Position numbers and translations under genes: made by a program
Part shown: positions 37,295 to 50,400 of the stretch, piece by piece
How positions within the stretch are numbered: position 1 is the stretch's first letter
Layout of the letters: each line of letters begins with the position of its first letter
The notes under the pieces: model-generated
What the model was told of the DNA's origin: nothing
What the model saw: the letters and a program-made list of their open reading frames with translations, nothing else
Database searches by the model: none
Source: Temnothorax longispinosus
Taxonomy: Eukaryota; Arthropoda; Insecta; Hymenoptera; Formicidae
Assembly (NCBI RefSeq): GCF_030848805.1
Contig: NC_092367.1
Location: 18,533,692-18,597,691 of the forward strand
Direction of reading: 5' to 3'
DNA: 64,000 nt

Positions 37295-40200
37295 ATTGAT
37301 TGCACGTGTGTATTCACCATAACCAAAACGTTAATGATAAAGACAGTAAATCGGTTTTTGCAGACGACCCGATACCGACGACGTAATTATCGAGCCTCCT
37401 TTTCGAGACCTCACTGATAAGACCTCACTTTTTTCTTATTCTTTTTCTGTATATAGTCGACTTCAATAGATATAATGTCAACGTATAGTGATTAACATAT
37501 CATTGTAATATGTGAATTCCAAGACGCATAGAATCCTAATTATAATGATCGTAATCTAAATACTTAACGACCAATCGATGCAAAATACGCGAAATCCCGT
37601 TATTATTCAATCGTTCAAGGTTGCATTGCCGACTAGGTCAGCAAGGCCACGGTTAAAGATTGCCTTTCGATAGTTATCCGATCACTGGTATCATTTGAAA
37701 TGTAATATGCAATCGAACTATCGAACCGTGTAAAAAGTGTTAATTTTTTCGTGCACGTGTGGGAAATTCGTGCTAGAATATAAATAGAAATAAAAAAGAA
37801 AACAGCGGATAAGAATATTTAATCCTATTCCAACGAAACATATATTCATCGTTCTTCTAGAATTCTCTGATTTTATTTCAACGTTATTTAATTAAATAAT
37901 TTACTGAAACATAGATTCCAAATCCGCTATGAGTTTCGTTAATCGAGTCTGTCGGTCAAAAATCCCAGCGGGAAGTTGTAATTTCGCGATTGCAATTTTC
38001 ACATATGCCGTCACGCGTAGGAAAAGTGCTCGATCTCACTCGTCGACATCGCGAGACTGTTTCCATCGCGCAAACCTACGCCGTGGAAACCTGGCTATTC
38101 AGCCTTAAACCCGGAAGACAGCTGGCGTTGCGCACGGTTCTCGACTACGTCGTCATCGTTGCGTCGTCGTCATCGTCGTCGACGTCGTCGACGAATGTCC
38201 AACCGTGCAGGCTGTCGGAGAAAGTAATCACGTGCCATTCTTAGGAATAGACACCTTCGCGCTTTCCGCTAGTGCCTCTCATTATTACCCGTGGAACTTT
38301 GTCGCGAGATACATAATTGTTGACGTCCGTATCTCACATTGCAGGATAGCTTTTACGATATAAATCTAGAGACAACAACACGCAAAAAGATTTAAGCTTG
38401 AGAAGATGCGAATCATAACTTCGTGCTTCGAATGTAATTGTACGATAATAATGAGAAACTTGTTCCTAATTTTTCAATCATTTCTAATTTACGAAGACAT
38501 GTCGTCCGATGAATGAGAACAAAACAAAAGTCTTAAAATGAAAAGAGCTACCTCATGTCACTAATTATAATGTTCTCTTCATAGCAAAGTAAATTACGAA
38601 AGCGAAATCGTCGAAAAAATTTTTAAAACTTCCTAGATGCGTAAGAATACAAGTAGACAACCGGTTTTACTGCTGTGGTCGATGTGAAGATATATTATAG
38701 CTCCTGTAGTACCAGGGAGACGAAAAAATGGCGGCTTGATGGTGATCGGCTCTTGGAATCGGAGAACGTCTTATACGATAACACGATCGAGGAATCTTCC
38801 CGTTTGGCAACGAAAAAATGTCGCGATTATAAAAGGACGATCTTGTTTGACATAAATACTGTTGATTGCGTTAATACAACCATCGCGAATTACGACGGTG
38901 GTTGCTTTTAAACGTTTGAATTCTAAAGGTATAGGAAGTTAAATATTTTCGTCATAAATAAACGAATTTTTTCGTTCATAGTTAAAATAGGCAGATTATA
39001 AATTGTTCTGTAAGTAAAAAACGCCAATTGCAACTTCGTAAATTGTGAACTTAACATGAAATCTCACACAGGATTATGACTTTCATATTCTTAATACAAT
39101 AAAATAGCAATAAAATAAAAAATCTTATTCTTGCCACTGTTGCTCATTTAGAAAATTAAATTTGACTGAATATCTTTACATACATGATTTTCACAAATAA
39201 AATACAATCGACAAAATCGCCGTAAGAATAATTTAATATAACGCAGTGATATTAGTTGGCATAATTAAGTAATTTTCGTACGTTAGTAATATAGATAAGG
39301 ATCTTATGGCATCCGAAAGATTATAATTGCTTAATGCAGTAAATGTAATAGTAAAAATTATTTTATGTTATACGTTAAAGCCGTGCTCACGTGTATGTAT
39401 ATAAAATGTTGGGAAAATGCTTCGAAATAGTGCAGAAACACACGCGACATATGAATGAATTAAATAGGAATTCGCGTGCGCTGCTTTTTTAATGGACGTG
39501 GAAATAGTCAATGGGGGATTTGATCTCATTAACCGGCCAATATCACCGTGATCAGACGTGCAGCGTTGGTTAGTAGAAACGGTGTTCAACCTACCTGAGC
39601 TAAAACTAGTTCTAGCGCACTTTATAAATCAATGATAAATTCTCAGTCGAGCGGTATCCCAAGGTTTCACGGCGTGCGGCGTATTTCGCGTGTCGATCTC
39701 GACAAATGTTAATGTCGCTAACTGTCATATACTACGATAAATACATGATAGATAACAACGTATAAAAATTTAGTAGAAATAATTAAGTGACGAGAAAACA
39801 GCGATAATATTAATCGAATTGAAAAAAGTATTACATTACAAAGAGTACAAATTGACGTATGACTTTTGAATAATAAAATCTTCCTTAAGTTTGAAAATTT
39901 TTGATTTTAAATCTTATTATTTGTAAATTTTATGAGAGCTTCATTTGATGCATAACATAAAATGTGATTTTAATAAAATGTAATAAAAGTGTTGCGACGA
40001 GTACATATATGCAAAAGATTGCAAACAGTTGCGTCGCCATTAGTCTAGTGTTTTTTTTTTTGCATGATGTTAATCGACAAGAGAGGAAATCTGCTGCTAA
40101 TCATGTCTATTAATCGTTAGGTATTACAGGCTATGCGCGTTCTTTCTATGCGAGAAACGGAAGATACTACGATCCGATACGTCAGAACTGGACAAACGAG

Positions 40201-41036
40201 CTATAGGGCAGAACAAACTCGCGTTAAATTTACTTGCATGATGTGTACAGGTACAGGTATATAATGTATGCACTTATGTATGTGTCATTAGTCTCTATTA
40301 TCTAAACGTTTTTTAAATAGCCCATTGAAACGAGATAAAAACGTTAAAACACAAAATATATCGTCCGCATGGAAATAGTAACATGTTTTATACTAGGATT
40401 TTCATTATGTATAAACATAAGAATGTGTGATTTGTATTGAAAAAGTGACAAATCGATATATAAAAGCTCAACGAAAAAATACTCTATATTTGAAAGATTT
40501 TAATTTCTCAGGCAACTAAAGTTAAATTTGGAATGAGCGAAAGGGTTTGTGCTCGTCCCGAACCCTTTCCCCCAGCCCCCTTCAATAACGTGCGTTCGAA
40601 AAGTAATTTAAAGACGAGTTTCTCTTTTCGCGCAGGAAAAAGGAACAAATAAAGAACAGGAGAAAGAAAGGGTCGCGCTGTTTACGAGAGAAAGGCGAAC
40701 CGTCAGAGAAGCATACGTACGTGCGTGTGTTCGTATGAGACATATGCCCGCGGATATACGCAATCGTTCCTGCGTCCCCGTTATTTCGGTGAAAGTGAAA
40801 GTCATGCGGCACGCGACTTCCTACTCCGATCAAGCTTGCTAGACAGATAATTTGTAATGCGACAGAGCCTTTTAGAAACGGTAAAATATTTTAGGGAATT
40901 ATCGTCGGACATTAAGGTCTTTTGCAAATTGAGTTTCGGGTGTCTTCAACGAATAAGAAATAATGTTTTACATTTAATAAATAAATTTTCCATTTTACAA
41001 ATATATTTAGTACTTTGCTATGTTCTATATTTAATG

Positions 41037-41038
<2 letters not shown>

Positions 41039-41083
<45 letters not shown>
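41039..41083. repeat. (TC)n microsatellite
   Basis: About 45 bases of uninterrupted TC dinucleotides in the large Pdp1 intron. It produces an artificial Leu-Ser (or Arg-Glu) frame in overlapping ORFs. Confidence 0.95.
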
Positions 41084-41088
<5 letters not shown>

Positions 41089-44000
41089 AATCAAATTTTC
41101 TAAATTTTTCGTACGTGGTATAATTATGTGGTATACTTGAGTAATACATGTTCTCTTATCATCTTGATTATTAATAGAAACAACGTACAATACAGTAATA
41201 ATTAATCCTTAATGTCAAAAATAATTTTAAAAAATAAATTTATTGAACGTGGAGCCAAATAATTACTGATAATCGAGAGTCATTTGAATTAATGAAAAGC
41301 GAAACTCTCTATTTCTCGGCGAATCCAGAAATGTAAATGATGGTCATAGTCTCCGCATGTGGGAACAGTCGAAATCGAGGATACTGTGTGCTCGCTGAAA
41401 GCGTAGCTATGCCAAGACTTTCCACTTTCCGGATATCACAATCATTGCTTGAGTCGAAAAAGTATAATGCAAAACTTCTTGAAGAGAGATACAATCCTAT
41501 CTATGTATATTAACACCATGTAAGCGTCATATATACGACTAATCGTTTTGTTTATCGCAAAAGTATCGTTAGAGCGAGAATTGCGTCTATCAAGGGTCTT
41601 GCTATTCTTTATTCGTTTTACAAAATAAAGCGCGGAAATCTGTGATTTTCCGCGTTCCAGATCTCTATTATCCTTTCTTCTGTTAATCGCTTTTCACATT
41701 TACTCACGTCTGATAATTAATGAAGAAAATGCGCATAACTGCTTGCACCGCTTTCCAGCGATATGGAGCGACAGGAAGGAGCTGGAAGCTAATCTTTCGT
41801 TACCGAGTAGGAAGTCTCGCGCGAAACAAGTTTTGTTTTTTTCTCTGACTTTATAATTTGTACATTTTATACAGGCAGGTTGACGTTGTATTGATTTCTG
41901 TTTCACTCGCGCGCTTGGTATGCCTCAAAAGTATATTCGATTCTCGCTCGGTTTCGTCTAAACTCTAAAAGATGCGTCGAATCTCTTCTATCGGTGAAAT
42001 TCATCAATCATCAAGTAGAGTTTGACCGTATTAAGATGACTCTTAGCGAGTTATCGTCAAAACTTTTACCCTACACGCAAGATTCGAGGCACCGCCATGC
42101 AGGGCTGACATTTGGATGGCCTCCTTTCTCCAAGTGGCACGTGGGCTCATACTTTTCGGCACAGCAATGAGAAAGTTGTTGCCGTTAGATATGCCGACCC
42201 GCTATTAACGAATACGGGTCCAGGCTTGTGAAATCCCTTTTTTTCTGCTTCAATATCCCGGAACTATATGTATCTTATAACTATCTACTGCGACTTTTCT
42301 CACGTTTAAAGTACATTTTAATGACTTTGCTTGGACGATTCCTACACGATAAGAAAGATTGTTTCTAGGTAGCGACCTGTGAACGAAATCTTGATGCATC
42401 TAACGTGAAAGTATTAAATAAATAGGTACTTGTTTAAATTGTACTGAAAAAAAATTTCCACGACTTTGTATACATTAGAGACTTGTTCAATTATTCCAAA
42501 GTGTTTACTAATTTCCTCATTCTATGAATATAAATACGAACCGTGTCGCGGGGGTGGTCGAAGCGAAGAAGGGAAGACTCCCATCGCAGGAAGGAAATAA
42601 TTGGCATATCTTAATTATCCGCCTCGTACGGCGTCTCCAATTAAAGGTGTCTCGTGACGAGCGAATCGAATCAATTAAAATTGACCTTATGGAGCGCCGA
42701 TATCGCCTCGATCTAGTCGTGTACTCCCAAGGAAAGGAAGCGATAATTGTCAATTATTGTCGCAGTAAATTGCATATCCTGGTGAAGCGCCAAGCGAGAT
42801 AAGAGGTCGATTATCGGGCAAAAGGTAATTATTGCCAGCGACACAATGCATCTCGAGAACGACCAGATGAACGACTAGATGGGAAAATACTCGCAAAAAC
42901 GACAAGTTTCGCTCGTTTGTATAAAAATTTAAAAATCTCGATGTTGAAATAAATTAGTGTACGTTACGCAAACCGATTTTTTTATTACTTTACGCAATAC
43001 AATTTTCCTATTGGATCTCTCGAGATACGTATCAAGTGTAATTATATTATAAGATAAATGGCATGATCTCTTCCAAGTAGGAATAAAACAGAAACTTTAC
43101 GTGGGCATGAAGATAGAAATGCGCAATCTCCAACGGACACTAGGTGGAAAATATTACGTTTTTCTGGTAAACGAAATCAATCATTACTTATCGCGATCGC
43201 GGCAGAGCAATAAGACACGTATAATTAACACGCGTGCGCGCATTCGCACACTTCCTCCTTTCTCTTCTTCCGGTTCACGCACTTTTTCGCGTCGTTCCGC
43301 CGCGGAGAAGTCGAGGAGAGAAGCGGAATGCGGCCTTGACACGGCATGAAAATAATAAAAGTTGGCAGAATAAGCATGGATGTGCGATACACGCGCATTA
43401 GTCGGCAGCAGCTGTTAAGAATTAATTTTAGATTAGACGGCCAACGGGTGCCTGACTAGGTCAACTTCGTTCGAGTCAACGAGCCTCGTAAATGCATCGT
43501 CTTTCTACCAGCATGTTAAAGTAAACCATTCTTAGCATCTTTCTGCGCGTAAGAAATGTGATTATTTAAAAGCGATATAATTTATAAGTTTCCATACCGT
43601 TTAAATTTAATTTGAAAACCTAAATAATTTTATTGAACCAAATCTTTAGAGGATTTAAAGTGGAAAAGCCGCATTATTCACTCTGGCGTACGCGTTATTA
43701 GATAGCGCGTCAATTTTGCTTCCTGGATCCACGCTGCACGCCATGTTTACGCGTTATACGCCGTATGCATGCACCACAACACGCATTAAGCGGCAGACTC
43801 GTTTCCGCGAGTTTTACACGCGTGAGAAAGGGGGGAAGAAAAGAAACTGCGAGTTCTACCGCGAGTAGGGAGCAGAAGCAGAAGAAGGAAAGACATGGTT
43901 ACTCTTCCTGGCTTGCCCCCCTCCTGCTTGTATCTGTTCCTTTCGACTTCTCTTTTCCTCGTTCTTTAATAAACCATGCCCTCCTCCTGTTCCGCTACGA

Positions 44001-45229
44001 GCACGGATTTCTCTTTCATCCCGCTACAATCTGATTTCTCTGGGCGTACGCGGGCATGGCACATACCGCGTACAGATCGATAGATTTGACAAATAATCTA
44101 AAAATCCTATCATGCCAAATATTTATAAATATATTCTCGAACAGAAAGTTTATACCGAAGAGCTTACTTTACCTTATGTAATTTCGATTGCTCGAAACAA
44201 ATTTTATTCAAGTAACAAGTCAACACAAAACGTCTCTCTATTTAAAATATATTTGCAAACCGGTTGCTTGATCTTAATCTAGCAAACTGCAAGAGGTATA
44301 AAACATCTTATGACAAAACAACATTTTTACGAGATCGTGATAACTCGCCCGATGTGACCGCAGTTTAATGCTCCGCATAAATTGAAACTTTAGCATTTCA
44401 TTCATTTTCATCACGGCCTTTTCGAATGTGATGAGTTAAGGCAAACATCAGTTTTCTTATTTTAATTAATTCTTCACTAAACGCAAACTCTTAGAAATGA
44501 CAAAAGAAAAATTTGCACATAACAGATTGACGATCTAAAAACGTTCTCTATATTATATATATATATCCAACCATAACATATCCTACGCATTTATGATCAT
44601 TAGTTTCTTTAAAGTTTGTAATTGTAAGTGATAATTTCTATCTAAAAAGAAATAAAGTGAAAAATTGATACTTCCATACTGAAAAAGTTGAAAATATTTT
44701 TTATATATACTGTATGTGGCCATAGGCGGTATATAAATCTGTCATTGCGTGTCACATTTAATCGCGCAAAAATATTGCGTCGCGACAGGCCCCTTTCTGC
44801 GCGCGTACAATGCTCACGACTCTTGTTGTGTGGTGTTATTCGCGAAGCGGTGGTCTGGCTTGCCAGCAAGTGAAAGTTGCTCGAGCCACTTTCCCTCGGG
44901 GGGAACCGAGCGATCGCTCAGCTGGCTTCCGGGCTGCAAAGTCGCGATAAATGCCAGAGATCCACCGCCCTGAATCGGCCAAACCTCGCGTCATCTACTC
45001 TTTATGAATTAATTGAAAATTAATTCTGTCTTTTGCCTTAAATTGCGACCTTTTAATAGACACCTTAATTCCTCTCGCGGAAGTTACATTCACATCTTTA
45101 AATTCTACAAGAACGATGCAGCGTGTGCGAATTGATAAGTAAACAACGATTAGAATAAATTATTAGATGCGCACAATTTTTTTGGGTGGCATTTAAAGAA
45201 AAAACGCTATTATCGAGTACGACATTTAT

Positions 45230-45760
45230 GCCATGGCTTCCACATACCTTAACATCTCAATTAATAACAGTTGTCGGAAAGCAACCCTCATTAGACGGTG
45301 GCTTCCGCGTGCATCTTTCGCGACATTCGTAGGAGTCGTGTGTACCGGAAACCGCGCGTGTCACGAGGACGCGTGTGCGCGCACGTGCGCGAGAAAAGGG
45401 GCCGGAGTGTACAATACGGCATTGCCTGCCCCCTTCGTAGCCTTGTAATTTTCAGGAGAATTGCGTGTTCGCGGGAAATGATCTGTAAAATTACAGTCGC
45501 GGCTTCCTGAGCGCGCGCTAACACCACGTGTGCAAGTGCAGACGAGCATATGCGTACATATCTGCTTACGGTGCCGTATGCGAGTAAAGCGTCGCTTCGT
45601 GGACTTCGTACTACATCGCAAATTGTTTCCTTTAACGCTTGTGCCCCGTTCTCTCTCCGCGGACTTTCTCCCCGGATCGATTCGTATAATTTAATTGGTT
45701 CGAGGAGCGTGGCCGCGCGTTGCGCGAATGCGCGTGGCTGATGGCTGCATCGTTAACGCG
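45230..45760. promoter_or_regulatory. GC-rich island with two E-boxes inside the Pdp1 intron
   Basis: A CpG-rich block of roughly 500 bp interrupts AT-rich intron and carries CACGTG at 45382-45387 and 45525-45530, plus alternating CG/CA stretches. Overlapping open frames on both strands reflect composition. It may be an intronic enhancer or an unrecognised alternative promoter. Confidence 0.3.
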
Positions 45761-47449
45761 GAACTGATGTTCCCTTTAATCTTACCGTACGGAACGTGTG
45801 CGGAAACGCAATTTTTCACCAATAGTCTTTATAAATCAAAGCGCTGAAAAAGGCACTTTTAAAGACTTTAAAACATTTAGATACTTGCATGCTTTTAATT
45901 AATTGATTCTCAAGTGTCATGTCTTTAAATTTTATAAGAGGAAAGTATCGATGCACACATGCGTATATGGACATTTTATTTTGCGCGACAGCATCTTATA
46001 CTAATCTCGTATTAACCGCCGACATGCACCGATTGCATCAGGTATTTATCCGCGCGAGTGTATAATTTATCAATGTACGCTACGTCAATCTTTCTTTGGA
46101 TGAGAATATAATCGAAGATCCTATTTAACGAAACGCGGTCAAACGCATTGCCCCGGGTCAGTTTCCGCGTAACTTTCGCCCGTGATGCCCGTGCGCTTCT
46201 CGTTACCCAACAATTACCTAATCGTGTCGTACACACAACGTCGATTAAGCGAACAGGCGTAACGCATCGATAATCGAGATGCAGTTTGCCTCGAGAAAAA
46301 GAGAGGCGAATCGTGCTGCGCCGCTCCACGCGTTACACTGTCAAGGACATGTATCTGTCTTTTCCAACCAGTCACCAGGAAACGAAATAATACGCTTGTA
46401 TATCAAGGAGAGAAAATATACCACATTTAATCGACCACACGCCATTCCTAAGATTGCGAGAAAATGGATATCACAATGCAAGAATCCCGCGCATTTATTC
46501 ATAGAGCTTGGAAATATAGTTATGTATAGTTAGCTCGATCATATTGCTATGACGACATTAATTATACTTGTGTGTTTCCTTTGCTGTGATTATCATTCGT
46601 AGAAGATGCAAATTTGTATCGACAATTAACAATCATAAATATTATTTGCGTGTAGAAATCAATTTACCGTATATTCCTGTATAATAAGTATGTAATAAAG
46701 ATAGAAAGAGGTGGAAGAAATTCACATTATATTATTACATATTGACCCATCAGGTTAAAGAATGAAATAAGAAACGGTCCGATTTAATAAAAAAAACAAC
46801 TTTTAAAACCACCGTTCGAAGATTATACGTACTGACACAAAAACATTGTCTTTCACTTTCATTCAAGCACTGAAGAGATATCCATGTCAGCGATATTCAC
46901 GCCGATTTAATTCTATTGATGTTCACGAGATACTTGATCTGAAACTAATCGAATAGTATCGGTGTTTTTTTTTCTAGTAAGTGAGACTCGACGATTAACA
47001 AATACGCAACCAGGCAAGAATTTACAATTAAAAATTAGAATTATAATTTAATTAGGATTTACAGAAATTTAGATTTGGTACTTTTCTTGTTCAAGTTTTT
47101 CGGCGAAATGGAATAGAAAGAAACATTAGCTTGCAATCGATGCAAATTATTATGTAGGTGCTGAAATAGCGCGATGATGATCGAACGTATTACATCAATT
47201 ACGTGGCACGTAACGGTTAAGAATTACCTAAAAGAATTACCACACACGAGTGTATTACGCGGACGGCCATGTTCCATGGCCAAGGACGAGCCGTGATTCC
47301 GCGTCCCTGAAGGACATGTGCGCCTTTCGAAACCAGTTACTGAACGCGAGATCGCGGAGAGTATAGCCGGATGCGGATTTATCTGTTCGGTGTATCGGTA
47401 TCAATTTTCTATAGATGTCACTCGATGTTAGAAAGAGAAAGGAAAGCGC

Positions 47450-47451
<2 letters not shown>

Positions 47452-47490
<39 letters not shown>
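47452..47490. repeat. (GA)n microsatellite
   Basis: Thirty-nine bases of uninterrupted GA dinucleotides in the large intron. Confidence 0.95.
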
Positions 47491-47493
<3 letters not shown>

Positions 47494-50400
47494 GTATTAT
47501 ATTTCATGAAAGAAATATTCTTTTAATTTCTAACTTTTAATTATCTAGGTATTATCTTATAGCGCAACGAGTTGTGCGATGCATATTTACTTGTTTCAAA
47601 GGAACGTCCGAGAGATATGTGTAATCCTATCAAAGCATATTGGTATGCTTCATGCGGAAGACATTCTGGCGAACATTTATTGCTCGTATAATGCATATCT
47701 GCGGCGGCGGCTGGCATATAGTTATAAATCGTCCAGATCCTTTTTAAATGCTAACACCGAACACCGTGCGGCCAACATAGGCGGAAAACTTTCTATAGCG
47801 AAATTATCGAACCGGTAATCATCGTAAAATACACCCACGTACTTTCTAATCAAACTACTATTAAAACACGTTCCGCGCAGAGGGAAACGAAAAGGTGAAC
47901 GATTAGAAAACGAGAAAAAGATACTGACCGATAATAGTCGCGCAAACAAAGGAAAAGCAGATCGATTAAGAGATCGACAAAAGATCGATTAATGGATTTC
48001 TGAATCATTTCGCGAAACAAATTTTGTTTTAAAAAGACCGTTTCTTAAAACAAATTAGAATGTTAAATTGATCGAACGAATATCTAAAGAGATACGAAAC
48101 AAAAATACTGTAATTTAATGCATTAATTTTAACAACAACTGTAGCAATAGCTAATATATTTGACTTCCATTAATATTTTCTGTCCACCGCGAAATCGATG
48201 TTAATTCAACATACTTACATACTTCTCGAGCACATGATTGCCTACCGAAAGATTGGGAAGCTACAGGTTGTCGCGATAGCGACAGTAATGCAGACAGGAA
48301 GTATTGCCGTGAGCGTGAAGGAAAGGGTGAAAGCTAAACTGGGAGGGGAGAAAACGCAAACAGCCAGCTGTATTTCCGCGGTCTTAACCGATTCAAGGCA
48401 TTTCCTCCCGCATGACCAATTTTTCTACTTGTCTGACTGAGCGGCCGAACTGTCCTCCGCTAATTCATTTAGAGTATCGACACTTACGTCATCGTCTGGT
48501 TTTAACGTCGCGCCAATATAACCGGAAATTCGATCGTTTTCTTTAGAAAAGTTTTCCCCCTGTCCCATAAGACTTCGTATATATATGTATCGCGGTTCTC
48601 ATCTAGCTCTACAGATTCTTTTTTATAATAATAAGATTAAGTGCAGAGTACTAGGTTAGGCAATAATTAATCCAGAATTCGTGACTACAAAAGAGTACAT
48701 TCGTTCGTAATTCGGCTTATCATTTCCGGTTCAGGTCGTTACAAGCGTCTGCTCTCACGGTGGATGACGTATTGTGATCTAGATCAGTATGTGATATCAT
48801 TCGTTGTTTCTCATATACTGTTTCGCTTGATAGAGTCACACAGGTAAAACGAGAAAACTCGTTCCTGAGCTACGATGCGAACACTCGCAAGATCACGATC
48901 TTAGCTTCTAATGAATAAGCTTGCGTATTTGCGCTTTTGAAACTCAATTCGCATGAAACGTCTCGATTTCACTTGGAAGTCATTAAAATCTGATAGTTTT
49001 GTTTAAAATTTACATTAATTTTGGTAAAAAACGTTTCTAAAATAGACATTTTAGATGAATTTAATTAATTATCATAAATATCACCACGCTTTTTCTGGCA
49101 CATGTATTCATCAGACAGGTGGATTCGTCGTCTGCTCTCGTCTATCGTAGAGTGGGTCACCGGGTAAGGAGGAAACAAGCGAAAGACCACCGCTGCGTTC
49201 TGCGTCGTGCTTGAGGAAGCGGGAAGGCCTCTCCAACGAAAGCGAAAACCTCTTTCACTCTCTTTCGCGTTACGCGGATACTAGCGAGCCTAGTTTCACT
49301 CTTTATGAGGTGAGCTTGTCTCTCGAGGCATAACTAACCAGGTTAAGAAATGGCTCTCACTTGAACATCAATCAGCGAATGATAATTCAAAGAATGAATG
49401 CTACCAAATATTACAATATTCATGCATTGTCGAATTACTTGAGATATATTTCCCAATTTCTTTTTAATAATTTTGAACGATGAATGTTTGTTATAATTAA
49501 ATAAAGACCCAATAAAGGCATGATATATTAGTAAAATTATGTACAATTATTTGCCATTTTCGATATCTTTTTTTTTTCAAATTGATTTTATCGAAACACG
49601 ACAAACTAATACGAAGATGTTTAAGATATGTTAGTGAAATATTTTATCTTCACCTAAAGATTTCATAAAGTCTGTACAATAAATTGATTTTTTGCGTAGC
49701 GATGAATCACCGCGATCGTAGCAATACACCGACACAATAAACACCGATACGAACAAGTTTTACGACCGCGTGTTACACCGTTTTTCATTCTAACAAAGCA
49801 AATTCTCTAAATTATATTCATATGCGTCTATGCACGTTGCGCCCGCCGAGAAAATCCGCGCACGAGAATTAATTCACGTATACGCGGTTTTAATCCGGAT
49901 ATGCACCAGACGATATGGTGTCCGCACGTGAAGTCGCATCGGCTAAAATGCTAAATGTACGCAAACACGGTATTCACGTCCGTAAAACTTCTGTTGTTTC
50001 CGACATATATTTACAATGTTAGCTCGCGTAAACAGTGCCTCTCTGACACTCCACGAGGGACGCTATTAATCGGAATTCTCGACTTGTTAATTCCGCACAT
50101 TATACAAATACATATGTTAAATCATCACAGGCTTCGCGTGTGAAACGGTCTGGTTTATTACTATCGATACACGTGAATCCCGAACGAACATTTACATAAT
50201 TATGATAATTATATATTTTTAAGTATAATGTAATTTTCCAAGTTTAATGAAATCGAGCATTTCATAGACGATGTGCATATATGCACTGCATAATGAAGAT
50301 AATGAAAATATCTCAATTTGCTGACAAAATTAAAATTCGAGAGATTCAAAGACTTGTTGGTCCCGAAATTCAAGATCTAAGGACCTCGCGTGCGCTTTGC

